Positions 10,682 to 21,429 of a stretch of 64,000 nucleotides of DNA are shown one piece after another (positions within the stretch are counted from its first letter, which is position 1; each line of letters opens with the position of its first letter). A model generated the notes under the pieces. The model saw nothing but the letters and a program-made list of their open reading frames with translations. It searched no databases and was not told the origin of the DNA. The stretch is from assembly GCA_015548865.1 (NCBI GenBank), contig JADMXW010000002.1, positions 145,008-209,007 of the forward strand. Direction: 5' to 3'. The stretch comes from Serratia marcescens (GTDB lineage: Bacteria; Pseudomonadota; Gammaproteobacteria; Enterobacterales; Enterobacteriaceae). Made by a program: the position numbers and the translations under genes.

Positions 10682-11776
10682 ATGAGTCGGCTATTTACCC
10701 CACTCGCCTTAGGCTCTGTAACGCTGCCCAACCGCATTATCATTGCCCCCATGTGTCAATACGCAGCGCAGGATGGCCTCGCAACACCCTGGCACACCAT
10801 GCATTTAGGTAACCTGTCCCATTCAGGCGCAGGGTTGCTGATTATTGAAGCAACGGCGGTTCTGCCTGAAGGCCGTATTTCTCCACAGGACCTCGGATTA
10901 TGGAACGATGAGACAGAGCAAGCACTCGCCGCCACGATCAATGCTGTTAAGATGTATTCATCAATGCCATTAGGTATCCAATTAGGTCATGCCGGGCGTA
11001 AAGCCTCTGCCGCTGTTCCATGGAAAGGACGCTCGCGCTTGACCAAACAGGAAGGTGGCTGGCAAACCGTCGCCCCTTCCGCGTTGCCCTACAATGAAAA
11101 TGAAACGCCCCCGACAGCCATGACAACAGAGCAGATTGCTGATGTCGTCACTGCTTTTGCAAAAGCAGCACAACGGGCCAATCGCATTGGTTTTGATGTA
11201 TTTGAAATCCATGCCGCCCATGGCTATCTGCTGCACCAATTTCTGTCCCCGTTGTCGAACCAACGGGATGACAGCTACGGCGGTGATCTAAACAATCGAT
11301 TGCGCTTAGTCATTGACGTTTTTCGCGCAGTACGCGAGATAATCCCTGCGCATAAGGCCGTCGGGGTGCGTATTTCCGCAACCGACGGCGTGGAGGGGGG
11401 ATGGGATCTTGAGCAATCAGTTGTGCTTGCGCATGCATTACATGCTGCTGGCTGCGATTTTATTCATGTCTCGAGCGGTGGTCTCTCATCAGAGCAGCGT
11501 ATCCAGCCTGGACCGAATTACCAAGTACCTTATGCTGAGCGCATCAAGCGTGAGGTGGGGATGACCACCATAGCGGTTGGGCTTATCACTGAAGCTGAGC
11601 AGGCTGAAGCCATTGTTGCGACAGCTCAGGCTGATGCCATCGGCATCGCGCGTGCCGTACTCTATAATCCGCGTTGGCCGTGGCACGTTGCAGCACGCCT
11701 GGGTGCACAAGTGTCAGTACCACCACAATTTTGGCGCAGTGAACCTCACCACATTAAAAATCTATTCCACCATTGA
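10682..11776 (+). CDS. NADPH:flavin oxidoreductase, old yellow enzyme family (NamA/YqjM-like)
   Basis: A 364-residue FMN enzyme with an OYE TIM barrel. Visible hallmarks are the N-terminal LPNRIIIAPMCQYAA, the HAAHGYLLHQFLSP active-site segment, SNQRDDSYGG, and FMN phosphate-binding residues near GLITEAEQAEAI. The MCQY cysteine and short length put it in the thermophilic-like (YqjM) class, which reduces activated C=C bonds of enones, nitro compounds and similar electrophiles using NADPH. The physiological substrate is unknown. The start at 10682 is preferred over one 18 bp upstream because a taagga ribosome site lies 10 bases before it. Confidence 0.87.
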   Translation: MSRLFTPLALGSVTLPNRIIIAPMCQYAAQDGLATPWHTMHLGNLSHSGAGLLIIEATAVLPEGRISPQDLGLWNDETEQALAATINAVKMYSSMPLGIQLGHAGRKASAAVPWKGRSRLTKQEGGWQTVAPSALPYNENETPPTAMTTEQIADVVTAFAKAAQRANRIGFDVFEIHAAHGYLLHQFLSPLSNQRDDSYGGDLNNRLRLVIDVFRAVREIIPAHKAVGVRISATDGVEGGWDLEQSVVLAHALHAAGCDFIHVSSGGLSSEQRIQPGPNYQVPYAERIKREVGMTTIAVGLITEAEQAEAIVATAQADAIGIARAVLYNPRWPWHVAARLGAQVSVPPQFWRSEPHHIKNLFHH

Positions 11777-12071
11777 GTGTGGTCTTCTCCTCGCCCCCAG
11801 GCGGGGAGAGTTCTCTTCAGGCATTACATCCCACCAAAGGTTAAACATCGTTATTCGTCAATGTTATGATAAAAAGCGAATATTGATTTCTGGAATACCC
11901 CAGATTGCCTTATGCAAGGTTCACTTTCCTGTGCCGGAAAGTTTTCCTGTGTCATTGATATAATAGATGATACGCAGCACAACATCGGACACTATCACCT
12001 CATGGTGTGACTGACTTCTTTTAACGGCAAGCGTGTATAAACAGCGCCTGCATTTTTTGATACTGGAACTC

Positions 12072-12992
12072 ATGACACAACTCCCATCATTCAATCGCTC
12101 ACTGCTACACCCTCGTTACTGGCTGACCTGGCTGGGGATCGCCACACTCTATCTTGTCGTTTTATTGCCTTACCCGGTTATTTATCGCATTGGCACAGTA
12201 ATGGGGCGTGTTGCAATGCATGTAATGAAACGCCGAGTACAAATTGCCGATCGTAATTTAGCGCTCTGTTTTCCTGAGATGACAAATCAGGAGCGTACTG
12301 AGTTAGTGCGTAAAAACTTTGAATCCGTGGGTATGGGATTACTCGAAACCGGTATGGCCTGGTTTTGGCCAGACTGGCGTATTGCACGCTGGTTCACCGT
12401 TACCGGCCTTGAGCATCTGCGGCCACTGCTCGCAGAAAAACGTGGCGTGCTACTGATTGGATTGCACTTTCTCACGTTAGAACTGGGTGCACGCATTTTT
12501 GGAATGCACAATCCCGGTATCGGCGTGTATCGGCCGAATGACAATAAGCTCATCGATTGGTTGCAAACCTGGGGTCGTATGCGTTCGAATAAAACCATGC
12601 TAGACCGTAAAGATCTCAAAGGCATGATTCGTGCGCTGAAGCAGGGAGAGATTATTTGGTACGCTCCGGACCATGATTATGGCCCGCGCAGCAGTGTGTT
12701 TGTCCCTTTCTTCGCTGTGGATCGCGTTGCCACCACCACCGGCAGCTATCTACTGACAAAAACAGCAAAACCCGCAATTGTTCCTTTTGTTCCTCGCCGT
12801 CTAGCTGACGGGAAAGGCTATGAATTGCTGATCCAACCAGCAGAATTAAGCGTGCCATTAGAGAATGAAACTGCAACCGCCGCTTGGATGAACACACTTA
12901 TAGAGCAGAATGTCCTGCTGGCAGTAGATCAATATATGTGGCTACACCGACGCTTTAAAACGCGCCCAGAAGGGGAGCCTTCGCTGTATTGA
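12072..12992 (+). CDS. lpxL: Kdo2-lipid IV-A lauroyltransferase
   Basis: A 306-residue inner-membrane acyltransferase that adds a secondary lauroyl chain to the lipid A precursor Kdo2-lipid IVA. The start at 12072 gives [20 protein letters not shown], matching the E. coli N-terminus and its exact length; a reading frame beginning 39 bp earlier lacks that match. The family HX4(D/E) catalytic motif is HFLTLE, followed by [11 protein letters not shown] and [15 protein letters not shown]. One transmembrane segment lies at about residues 17-37. LpxL rather than LpxM or LpxP is chosen from these near-identical motifs and from the trhO and opg neighbours. Confidence 0.95.
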   Translation: MTQLPSFNRSLLHPRYWLTWLGIATLYLVVLLPYPVIYRIGTVMGRVAMHVMKRRVQIADRNLALCFPEMTNQERTELVRKNFESVGMGLLETGMAWFWPDWRIARWFTVTGLEHLRPLLAEKRGVLLIGLHFLTLELGARIFGMHNPGIGVYRPNDNKLIDWLQTWGRMRSNKTMLDRKDLKGMIRALKQGEIIWYAPDHDYGPRSSVFVPFFAVDRVATTTGSYLLTKTAKPAIVPFVPRRLADGKGYELLIQPAELSVPLENETATAAWMNTLIEQNVLLAVDQYMWLHRRFKTRPEGEPSLY

Positions 12993-13004
12993 ATTGTACT
13001 TTGC

Positions 13005-13037
13005 GTTAAAAAAAACAGCGGCATAAGCCGCTGTTAG
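13005..13037 (-). terminator. Rho-independent terminator of the opgGH operon
   Basis: On the minus strand, a 9-bp stem (aacagcggc / gccgctgtt) with loop ttat is followed by eight or more T. It lies downstream of opgH, past repeat copy C, and close to the convergent lpxL stop, so it may act on both transcripts. Confidence 0.8.
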
Positions 13038-13098
13038 GTTGCTGATAAACTTATTTAAAACAGTTACTCCCACCTGCTTCCGCCCATTCCCGCTCCAC

Positions 13099-13186
13099 CG
13101 TCATTTCCGCGCAGGCGGGAATCCCTAACAGGTGAAACGTGTTTCTTCTCACAAGGATCCCCGGCTTTCGCCGAGGATGACGAGGG
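13099..13186 (-). repeat. Palindromic intergenic repeat, copy C
   Basis: Third copy of the element at 1322-1410 and 6403-6490, in the same orientation as copy B. Ends 'catttccgcgcaggcgggaa' and 'ctttcgccgaggatgacgag' are preserved. It falls inside the predicted 3' untranslated region of the opgGH transcript. Confidence 0.8.
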
Positions 13187-13260
13187 AGAAAATGGCGTGG
13201 TCATCAAACTGAAGCGGCGTAGACCACTATTTTTTGAAGCTCATCGTTACGTTGAAACCG

Positions 13261-15801
13261 TCACGCCGCCAACGCACGATAGCGCTGATGCCAGGAAGCA
13301 AACTGTTGTGGATCTTGCCATACCGCATAGTGGAGTCGGGAAATAGTCACCGGATCGCTTAACAACACCAGACGTTGGTTGTCGCTCAACGCATCCAGAT
13401 CTTGTTTTAACGCTTCAGCTACACGCTGTACACGGCCCTGCTCAATCGCATGGCTAAAGCCGTGACGAGCTGTCGCCATCGCACTTGCCAACGCATTAAG
13501 CGACGGATCGAAGACCGCCTGCACAAAACCATGTTCCAGTTTGCGGGCACGATTTTCGCGGAAATAGGTGTCCGTTGCGACCAGTTCGCGCGGCGGATCA
13601 TACTCTTCTGGGATCAACAGCAGGTTAGCGCGCTTGCAGGCGAGGCCGATAGAAGCACGACTTGACATCACCGACACAAACGGCGACAGAATCAGTGAGA
13701 AGACGATCGGCGACAACCACCACAAGAAGCGCAGATCCAGCCAAGCCATACCAATGGCCCATACCAGCCCCAGCATCAATTGAGAACCGTGCCGAGCAAA
13801 GGCTTCATTCCACGGCGTAGCATCATCATCACGCTGTGGTGATTTCCACTGCACAGACCATCCCAAAAAAGCACTGACCACAAAAACAGTATGGAAGAGC
13901 ATACGTACCGGAGCCAACAGCACTGAAAACAGCATCTCCAGTAGCAACGAAAGGAAAACCCGCGCTGCGCCACCGTAAGGTTTCGCGCCTTTAGCCCATA
14001 CCAAAATCACGCTCAGCAATTTAGGCAGGAACAACAACACCAATGTTGTCGAAAACAAAGCAATCGCCAGTTCAGGACGCCACTGTGGCCACACAGGAAA
14101 GAGCTGACGCGGCTGGAGAAAGTATTGCGGTTCCATCAGCGTATGCACCACCTGAAGCGCGGTTGACAGCGCAAGGAACATGAACCACAACGGAGCTGAG
14201 AGATAGGACATCACCCCCGTCAGGAACACCGCGCGATGTACCGGGTGCATCCCTTTCACCAGGAATAACCGAAAGTTCATCAGGTTACCGTGGCACCAGC
14301 GGCGATCTCGCTTAAGCTCATCAAGCAAGTTGGGCGGCAGTTCTTCATAAGAGCCAGGCAGATCGTAGGCAATCCACACGCCCCAGCCCGCACGACGCAT
14401 CAGTGCTGCTTCCACGAAGTCATGGGACAAAATGGCCCCCGCAAAGGAACCCTCACCAGGTAGCGGTGCCAGCGCACAGTGCTCGATAAACGGTTTCACG
14501 CGGATAATTGCGTTATGACCCCAATAGTGCGACTCACCCAGTTGCCAAAAATGCAGACCCGCGGTAAACAACGGCCCGTAGACGCGTGTTGCAAACTGCT
14601 GGCAACGCGCATAGAGCGTATCCATCCCGGAAGCTTTGGGAGAAGACTGGATAATCCCGGCATTCGGGTTGGCCTCCATCAGGCGCACCAACTGCGTCAG
14701 ACATTCACCGCTCATGACGCTATCGGCGTCCAATATCACCATGTAGCTATATTGGCTACCCCAGCGACGGCAGAAATCATCGATATTACCGCTTTTACGT
14801 TTCACGCGACGGCGACGACGACGGTAGAAGATACGACCAAACCCGCCGACTTCACGACACAGATCCATCCAGGCTTTCTGCTCCGCGACGCATTTGTCCG
14901 GATCGTTACTGTCACTCAGCACATACAGATCAAAATGGTCGAGTTGCCCGGTAGCCGCCACTGATTCGTAGGTCGCCCGTAATCCGGCAAACACTCGCTC
15001 CACGTCTTCGTTACAGATCGGCATAATCAACGCCGTTCTGTGTTCAGGGTTGAGCGGTTCATCCCCTACTGTGGTCGATGAAATGCTGTATTTATCCTTG
15101 CCGATCAACAGTTGCAAAAAGCCCATCAGCGCCGTCCAAAAACCGGCGGAGACCCAACAAAACAGTACAGCAAACAACACCAAAATACCGCTTTGCAAAA
15201 TATAAGGCAGCACCTGCATGAAGGAGCGTAGGAAAGGTTGATTGATCATGGCAAACGGATCGATCAGCGCCCATCCCTGATAAGGCAAAATGGTTTTCAT
15301 GTACCAAGTGGCGATGGCCGTTTGGAACAAGGTCAGGATAAGCAGGATATAGCGGCGAATGGTCCCCACCGTTCTCCAGCGATTCTCGGCAATCTTCTCT
15401 TCCGGGCTGGCATGAGGACGGCTGGGTGCCGGAGAACGCCCAAGCATGCTCTCCCACCAGCGTACCAGCGGGTTAGTGCGCCACATGTCAGGAAACATTG
15501 ACGCACGCTTTATCGTGGGCATGGCCTGCAATGCTGTGCGCCCTTCTTTATCCGTAGCCACCGGTTTAATGGCTGTAGCCGTATCTGGCCAGGCTGCATC
15601 CAGACGTGCTTTGACCGATTGCAGCGGCGAATCTTCTTCCGTCAGCATCGTCGCAGAGGTTTCCCCCTGCGCAAGAGCCCGATGTATAACAGAAAGATTG
15701 TCGCTTTCAGCCTGAGACAACGAATGCTGCAACGCCTCTGCCGCATCAGCGGACAGAGGCAATTTCCCAATATAATCAGGGTTCGAGATTAACTTATTCA
15801 T
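13261..15801 (-). CDS. opgH: Glucans biosynthesis glucosyltransferase H
   Basis: A 846-residue polytopic inner-membrane GT2 glycosyltransferase that polymerises beta-1,2-glucan from UDP-glucose to make osmoregulated periplasmic glucans. The cytosolic domain has the GT2 aspartates in [10 protein letters not shown] and [10 protein letters not shown] and the distal (R)RW motif in [10 protein letters not shown]. Two membrane segments precede it and a cluster of about six follows at residues 500-690. Its start overlaps the opgG stop by 8 bp, indicating translational coupling. OpgC, adjacent in E. coli, is absent at this locus. E. coli OpgH is 847 residues. Confidence 0.97.
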   Translation of the reverse strand: MNKLISNPDYIGKLPLSADAAEALQHSLSQAESDNLSVIHRALAQGETSATMLTEEDSPLQSVKARLDAAWPDTATAIKPVATDKEGRTALQAMPTIKRASMFPDMWRTNPLVRWWESMLGRSPAPSRPHASPEEKIAENRWRTVGTIRRYILLILTLFQTAIATWYMKTILPYQGWALIDPFAMINQPFLRSFMQVLPYILQSGILVLFAVLFCWVSAGFWTALMGFLQLLIGKDKYSISSTTVGDEPLNPEHRTALIMPICNEDVERVFAGLRATYESVAATGQLDHFDLYVLSDSNDPDKCVAEQKAWMDLCREVGGFGRIFYRRRRRRVKRKSGNIDDFCRRWGSQYSYMVILDADSVMSGECLTQLVRLMEANPNAGIIQSSPKASGMDTLYARCQQFATRVYGPLFTAGLHFWQLGESHYWGHNAIIRVKPFIEHCALAPLPGEGSFAGAILSHDFVEAALMRRAGWGVWIAYDLPGSYEELPPNLLDELKRDRRWCHGNLMNFRLFLVKGMHPVHRAVFLTGVMSYLSAPLWFMFLALSTALQVVHTLMEPQYFLQPRQLFPVWPQWRPELAIALFSTTLVLLFLPKLLSVILVWAKGAKPYGGAARVFLSLLLEMLFSVLLAPVRMLFHTVFVVSAFLGWSVQWKSPQRDDDATPWNEAFARHGSQLMLGLVWAIGMAWLDLRFLWWLSPIVFSLILSPFVSVMSSRASIGLACKRANLLLIPEEYDPPRELVATDTYFRENRARKLEHGFVQAVFDPSLNALASAMATARHGFSHAIEQGRVQRVAEALKQDLDALSDNQRLVLLSDPVTISRLHYAVWQDPQQFASWHQRYRALAA

Positions 15802-17362
15802 TGGCAGGTAGCTGATAGCTCCAGGTTTCAGATAACAGCGTTTCGCCGTTCACCAACGCAGCACGCAATTCGGTTGGCTGTTTGGGATCTTTCACTCGCA
15901 GGCGCAATGTTAAACGCCAGCCGCGCGTTACAGGATTATAGCGAACATTGTTCTCAACGATTTCACCGTTGTCGCCAATGCTGACTTGAGACGTTACAGG
16001 CGTTGTCTCCTCCATCTCTTTCATCATCGGCCCAGCGAAATCGACCAGGAATGCAACAGTGCCATCCGGTTGGCGAATCAGGTTAGACTGTTTCACATCA
16101 CCAGTGGATCGCATGGTGCGCTGGACGTAAGCCAACTCAGGTGAATGCAGTTGCTCTTCATCACGCGTGAAGTGCAAGCGGTAGCCAACTTCCAACGGTT
16201 TGCCGATTTCAGGCAATACTTCCGGTGTCCAAAACGCAACGATATTATCGTTCGTTTCATCAGCAGTCGGGATCTCTACCAGTTCAACCTTGCCTTTACC
16301 CCACTCGCCTTTGGTCTCAACCCAACCGCTGGGACGCAGATCGTAACGATCATCAAGGTCTTCATAGCTGGAGAAATCTCGCCCACGTTGCAGTAAACCA
16401 AAGCCTTTTGGATTCTCGATAGAATAGGTGCTAACCGACAGGTGTTTTGGATTATTTAGCGGACGCCAAATCCACTCACCGTTGCCAGCATGGATAGACA
16501 ACCCGTTAGAGTCATGCAACGCCGGACGGTAGTTCAGGGTTGGTGAAGGCTGATTCGGCCCAAACAGATACATGCTGGTCAACGGTGCCAGCCCCAGTTT
16601 ACCTACACGAGCACGCAGGAATACTTTGGCCTGAACATCAACAACGCTGTCACGTCCCGGATAAATCACGAAACGATACGCACCGGTCGCACGCGGTGAA
16701 TCAAGCAATGCATACACCAACAGGTGTTTGTCATTGGGTTTTGGACGTTCTATCCAAAACTCACGAAAGCGAGGGAACTCTTCCCCAGAGGGTAAGGCGG
16801 TGTCAATAGCCAGACCGCGCGCTGACAGACCGTAAGTCTGTCCTTTACCAATCACACGGAAGTAACTGGCTCCCAGCATACTGACAATTTCATCATCCTT
16901 ACCTATCTTATTGATGGGATAAAGAATTTTGAAACCAGCAAACCCGAGGTTTTTCACAGTTTCCGCATCATGATTCACTGTACCGAAATTGAAATAATCC
17001 GGAGAGTACGTGATCTCGTTGACCTCAGAGGCCGTTACCTCATTAATTCTCACTGGCGTGTCAAAATACATGCCCTGGTGATAGAACTGAATGCGGAACG
17101 GTGTCTGCAGGTTATTCCAGTATGACTTCTCCTGGTTAAAACGAATCTGCTGATAATCAGCAAATTTCATATCGCGGAACTGGGCGGGAAGATTACTCTT
17201 CGGCGCTTCATAGCCTTTAGCCGCCAGTTTTTCAGCTTGCGCCGCCACGTCATCCAACGAGAACGCCCAGGCAGGCAACGCAGTGAAAGACAACACAATC
17301 GCTGCTGACAACCAGCGTAGATTCGCTACTCGACGTTCAACCCCAAAATTATTAACCAGCAC
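15794..17362 (-). CDS. opgG: Glucans biosynthesis protein G (periplasmic)
   Basis: A 522-residue periplasmic protein with a signal peptide ending at about residue 33 ([10 protein letters not shown]). The sequence matches OpgG throughout, for example [14 protein letters not shown] and [12 protein letters not shown]. OpgG is required for branching and release of osmoregulated periplasmic glucans, which affect motility, envelope stress signalling and plant virulence in soft-rot bacteria. It is the first gene of the opgGH operon and overlaps opgH by 8 bp. Confidence 0.96.
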   Translation of the reverse strand: MLVNNFGVERRVANLRWLSAAIVLSFTALPAWAFSLDDVAAQAEKLAAKGYEAPKSNLPAQFRDMKFADYQQIRFNQEKSYWNNLQTPFRIQFYHQGMYFDTPVRINEVTASEVNEITYSPDYFNFGTVNHDAETVKNLGFAGFKILYPINKIGKDDEIVSMLGASYFRVIGKGQTYGLSARGLAIDTALPSGEEFPRFREFWIERPKPNDKHLLVYALLDSPRATGAYRFVIYPGRDSVVDVQAKVFLRARVGKLGLAPLTSMYLFGPNQPSPTLNYRPALHDSNGLSIHAGNGEWIWRPLNNPKHLSVSTYSIENPKGFGLLQRGRDFSSYEDLDDRYDLRPSGWVETKGEWGKGKVELVEIPTADETNDNIVAFWTPEVLPEIGKPLEVGYRLHFTRDEEQLHSPELAYVQRTMRSTGDVKQSNLIRQPDGTVAFLVDFAGPMMKEMEETTPVTSQVSIGDNGEIVENNVRYNPVTRGWRLTLRLRVKDPKQPTELRAALVNGETLLSETWSYQLPANE

Positions 17363-17871
17363 ATCTCCCCCTGTTCGTGTGCTTAAATCAACTAAAATCC
17401 ATATTAATGGATAAGTTAACCTTCCTACAACTTGATAAAAGCCCGGTTCATCATGATAGGTCAGCGTTTAAACAACGCAAACTGCAACCCCGATAAATTT
17501 CTGTAAAAAATCGAAAATTAGAGAGGATACTCCGTCACTGTCCAGACGTTGACAACCCCTTGGGGTTATTTATTCCATCAGCGTGATGCTTAACGACAAT
17601 TCTACCTGTAGCTCAGTTAGCAAAACACCCTATTTCATGTCCTGGTAATAGAGAAAATATTCTTCTTTTGTTAACACTGGTACGATGAAGTTTCCTCATG
17701 TGCCGTTTTTCAAGAGTAATCCGAATACTTTTGAACGAGCAAAGGTAAAACGTCCAACGGCTACAATTACCATACCTGCTGGTAACAAAAATGCATTAAA
17801 TCAGGTACAGTAATGCGAGACGCTGCGCACATGCGCCACCCTACTCTCATCGACGCTAACTTGATTCATAT
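17363..17871. other. Intergenic region between opgG and the DUF2946 gene
   Basis: This 509-bp gap separates two divergent genes and should hold both promoters. In E. coli, opgC occupies the divergent position; no opgC reading frame is present. I see no RNA gene, terminator or repeat. A 'tagctcagttag' string near 17609 resembles a tRNA D-arm but has no cloverleaf around it. Confidence 0.5.
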
Positions 17872-18246
17872 ATGAACGCATTGCGCCACGCTAAAATCGC
17901 CATAACGCTAAGTCTCTTCGCGCTGCTGATGATTTTCATTGCGCCAATCGTTTCACAAGCGTTAATGCGACATGATTATACTCCGGCCACTCACACTCAG
18001 CATCATCAATCTCATGGGCAACCAGAGGCAAAGACACTAATATCAGCAGGCATGGCAATGAACCACGATGCCTGTGGTTACTGCGGGCTTTTGTCCCATC
18101 ACCCTGCACTGTTTCCTCATGATACACATCCTGTTCCCCCACGTTTTTTCACCAGAAAACGCGTGGATGAACAACAACAGTGGCACAGGATTATCACAGC
18201 GCATTATCGTCCCCACCCTCCCCGAGCTCCGCCGACTGTCATATAA
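17872..18246 (+). CDS. DUF2946 family membrane-anchored protein
   Basis: A 124-residue protein with one N-terminal hydrophobic segment (about residues 10-31) and then a histidine-rich periplasmic part. It contains HDACGYCGLLSHHP, the Cys-Gly-Tyr-Cys core typical of DUF2946, plus many histidines (residues 41-48, 75-83), which suggests metal binding. Members often sit beside PepSY-TM proteins and TonB receptors in metal-uptake loci, as here where a PepSY protein follows 106 bp downstream. The metal (copper or iron) cannot be told from the sequence. I found no Fur-box-like sequence upstream. Confidence 0.7.
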   Translation: MNALRHAKIAITLSLFALLMIFIAPIVSQALMRHDYTPATHTQHHQSHGQPEAKTLISAGMAMNHDACGYCGLLSHHPALFPHDTHPVPPRFFTRKRVDEQQQWHRIITAHYRPHPPRAPPTVI

Positions 18247-18352
18247 CACAACAGAAAAGACAAAAATTTGATATTGGATAACGTCCTGTCACAAGGCGAT
18301 GTGTCCTTTCTCTTTATTTTCTTCTTGTTACGATGACAAGGGCTCTTACGCT

Positions 18353-19777
18353 ATGAATACCGTAAACGCTGAAAAAAAGCCCCTCGCTGCAGCAATAATG
18401 GCACTGATATTACGCTTACATTTTTACATTGGCCTGTTTGTTGGCCCCTTTATTTTTATCGCTGCACTGACAGGCACGCTTTATGTGCTGACACCACAGA
18501 TTGAAGATCGCCTTTATGCTAATCAGTTGTATGTTGACGCGCCAGGCACTGCACAACCGCTCGCCGCACAGGTTGCTGCCGCGCAGGCAACACTGGCGAA
18601 ACAGCCCTCAGTTCAATTAATTGCGGTACGCCCTGCGCCAACACCCCGCGATACTAGCCGAGTGTTATTTCGACTCCCTGAGTCAGGCCCCTCTGAATAC
18701 CTTGCCGTGTTTGTCAATCCGGCCACTCTCGCCATACAAGGGCAACTAATGGTGTATGGCACATCGGGAATACTGCCCTTGCGAACCTGGCTTGATCATC
18801 TTCATCAGGGGTTATTGTTAGGGTCGGTGGGCAGGATTTATAGCGAGCTAGCCGCTTCCTGGCTTTGGGTCGCTGCACTAGGAGGCGTGTATCTTTGGTG
18901 GAGAACGCGTACACCTTCACGCGTAACCATGAGACGTAAATTACCCACGGTAACCCGCTTACGGCGTTGGCATAGCACGCTGGGATTAACATTGCTCGCA
19001 GGGATGCTGTTTTTCTCTGCCACAGGATTAACCTGGTCGCAATGGGCAGGCGATAACATTGCTGTATGGCGAAGTGCATTGGGTTGGCAAACGCCATCAC
19101 TCAATACCGCACTGCTCACCCAGGCCTCGCCTACACAGCACGATACCCATGCAGAACACCGCGGCGATATGATGGAACATCACTCTGTGCCAGCAACGCT
19201 GGCATTAGAGAGTTTCGATAGCGTACTGGCAGCAGCAAAGCAAGCGGGTATCAGTGCAACCAAGCTGGAGATTCGCCCAGCAAAAACAGCACATCAAGCC
19301 TGGACAGTCACAGAAATTGAGCGGCGATGGCCTACACGCGCTGACATGGTTTCCATCAACCCTCACAACGGTGCAGTCATCGATTACGTCAGATTTTCAG
19401 CCTATCCTCTTGCTGCAAAGCTGACTCGTTGGGGGATAGATGCCCATATGGGGATATTGTTCGGCATACCAAATCAGCTGATCCTGGCAGCATTTGGGCT
19501 CGGGCTGTGCGCCCTGGTACTGTGGGGATACCGTATGTGGTGGATACACAGACAACGCCCACGCGGCCAGCCCCATCCTGCAAACACGCTTTACGTCGCT
19601 TTCACGGCTCTGCCGCTACCAATGCGTATGCTGGTTGCGGGGATAGCGCTAATACTGGGCGTGTGTTTACCCGTCATGGGAGCCAGTCTTCTGATTTTCT
19701 TATTGATTGATATCGTTCGCTGGCGGCATCATCAACGGATAACACCCACTGACATCCTACAGCAAACGCCGCAGTAA
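18353..19777 (+). CDS. PepSY-associated TM helix protein (PiuB-like)
   Basis: A 474-residue inner-membrane protein of the PepSY_TM family. Membrane segments are visible at about residues 13-40, 180-200, 215-235, 375-400 and 420-460, with periplasmic PepSY-like regions between (LEIRPAKTAHQAWTVTEI; MVSINPHNGAVIDYVRFS). Family members such as PiuB/FpvG are linked to siderophore-iron reduction or metal handling. The start at 18353 gives a Lys-rich cytoplasmic N-terminus before the first helix; a longer frame from 18299 would add 18 residues without a better ribosome site. It probably works with the upstream DUF2946 protein. Confidence 0.82.
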   Translation: MNTVNAEKKPLAAAIMALILRLHFYIGLFVGPFIFIAALTGTLYVLTPQIEDRLYANQLYVDAPGTAQPLAAQVAAAQATLAKQPSVQLIAVRPAPTPRDTSRVLFRLPESGPSEYLAVFVNPATLAIQGQLMVYGTSGILPLRTWLDHLHQGLLLGSVGRIYSELAASWLWVAALGGVYLWWRTRTPSRVTMRRKLPTVTRLRRWHSTLGLTLLAGMLFFSATGLTWSQWAGDNIAVWRSALGWQTPSLNTALLTQASPTQHDTHAEHRGDMMEHHSVPATLALESFDSVLAAAKQAGISATKLEIRPAKTAHQAWTVTEIERRWPTRADMVSINPHNGAVIDYVRFSAYPLAAKLTRWGIDAHMGILFGIPNQLILAAFGLGLCALVLWGYRMWWIHRQRPRGQPHPANTLYVAFTALPLPMRMLVAGIALILGVCLPVMGASLLIFLLIDIVRWRHHQRITPTDILQQTPQ

Positions 19778-19827
19778 CAGCACGCAGTGTAAACCGGCCC
19801 TGACAATAACGTAGAGCCGGTATAATG

Positions 19828-21429
19828 CTATGCTCCGGATAATAAGCGCGGAGCATCTTGATGAGCCACAGAACTCTCGTGATAGCTTCCCAGTTTGAAA
19901 ATGCTAACCGTACCTGTCAACGCCTGAGCTTGCTCCTGCAAGGACAGTGCGGCGGCAGCAGACTCTTCAACCAGCGCAGCATTTTGCTGTGTCGTGGTAT
20001 CAATCTGCCCCACGGCCAGATTGATTTGGTGAACGCCATCGCTCTGCTCTCGGCTTGCCTGGGCAATTTCCGTTACTATACCGTTCACACCTTCAACGTT
20101 CGTCACCAACGTTTGCATAGAGACAGCCGTTTTCTCTACCAAATCCATACCTTGACGTACTTTATCTACCGAGCCATCAATCAACTCTTTAATTTCTTTC
20201 GCTGCGGTGGCACTACGCTGGGCTAATGCGCGGACTTCGCTCGCCACTACAGCAAAACCACGCCCTTGCTCACCCGCACGCGCCGCTTCAACCGCTGCGT
20301 TCAACGCCAGAATATTGGTTTGGAAAGCAATGCTGTCAATCACACCAATGATTTCCGCCATCCGTTGTGATGACTCACGAATGCCGCGCATTTCATTGGT
20401 GACCTCATTCATCAGCTCACCGCTCTGGCGTACTGTTTGAGCCCCCTGCGCGGCAAGTTGTGTTGCTTCCGTCGTATTATCCGCCGTGTTTTTGATGGTT
20501 GCCGTCAGTTGTTCCATGGAGGATGCCGTTTGCTCCAGCGAACTGGCTTGCTCTTCTGTTCGTGCCGACAAATCCTGATTACCGGCAGCAATTTGGGCCG
20601 CAGCACTGGAGATGCTTTCCGCACCGTCGCGAACCTGGCTAACAATATGGCGCAGGCTGTCATTCATATTGCGCAGCGCCTGCAGTAATAAACCGGTTTC
20701 ATCTTTGCGCGTAACAAAAATATCCGATGAAAGATCGCCCGTCGCCACACGTTCGGCAATCGACAATGCTTCGTTAAGCGGATGGGTGACACTCCGTGTA
20801 ATCGCAGTAGCCACAATCACACTGAGTAAAATGGCGGCAAGTATCATGCCCACCAGCAATAGTCGGGTGTTGGTATAGCTCTCGGCGACCTGTTGCTGTG
20901 AAACTGACATCTGATCATCACGGTGGTCAATAAAGGCGCTAATGGCAGCTTTATAAGCCTGGATGTTTTTCTCTGTTGCCATCATAAATTCGTTAAGTGC
21001 AGCATCCGTATCACCGGCATTGATATAGCCGGAGAATTTGGTGCTTGATGTATGAAAATCGGCACGGGCCCGATTGATATCCTGCAATATCTCCTGAGAG
21101 CGCGTGTCATTCGCTGATTTACGCAACTCTTCCATCAACGCAGAAACGGTTACCGTGCGCTGTTTCATCGATTCCATCTCTTTTTTGATATTCTGTTCAG
21201 ATGTCGTCAACAATACTCGCTGCTGGCTAAGTGCATATCCATTCAGTTCACCGATCAACTGGTTACCCTTGACAGTGAGAGGATAGTCACTAGACACAAT
21301 CTTATCTATCTGCGCGTTAAAATCGGCCAAGCGCCCCAATGACATTACGCCGACAATCAACAACATCAATACCAAGAGCGAAAAACCAATTCCCAAACGA
21401 TATCCAATACGCCAATTTGACAGATTCAT
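19828..21429 (-). CDS. Methyl-accepting chemotaxis protein (Tar-like ligand domain)
   Basis: A 533-residue chemoreceptor. A transmembrane helix at about residues 10-30, a four-helix periplasmic ligand domain, a second helix at about 190-210, a HAMP domain, and the signalling domain with the invariant hairpin tip (EAARAGEQGRGFAVVASEVR) are all present. The C-terminus (RLLSGA) lacks the NWETF-type pentapeptide that tethers CheR/CheB, so adaptation probably relies on other receptors. The start at 21429 follows aaggaa by eight bases; the upstream extension of 44 codons looks non-coding. The ligand is unknown. Confidence 0.92.
   Translation of the reverse strand: MNLSNWRIGYRLGIGFSLLVLMLLIVGVMSLGRLADFNAQIDKIVSSDYPLTVKGNQLIGELNGYALSQQRVLLTTSEQNIKKEMESMKQRTVTVSALMEELRKSANDTRSQEILQDINRARADFHTSSTKFSGYINAGDTDAALNEFMMATEKNIQAYKAAISAFIDHRDDQMSVSQQQVAESYTNTRLLLVGMILAAILLSVIVATAITRSVTHPLNEALSIAERVATGDLSSDIFVTRKDETGLLLQALRNMNDSLRHIVSQVRDGAESISSAAAQIAAGNQDLSARTEEQASSLEQTASSMEQLTATIKNTADNTTEATQLAAQGAQTVRQSGELMNEVTNEMRGIRESSQRMAEIIGVIDSIAFQTNILALNAAVEAARAGEQGRGFAVVASEVRALAQRSATAAKEIKELIDGSVDKVRQGMDLVEKTAVSMQTLVTNVEGVNGIVTEIAQASREQSDGVHQINLAVGQIDTTTQQNAALVEESAAAALSLQEQAQALTGTVSIFKLGSYHESSVAHQDAPRLLSGA

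Noticed and set aside
17609..17620. tRNA D-arm-like string 'tagctcagttag'
   Set aside because: No acceptor stem, anticodon arm or T-loop at the right distance on either strand.
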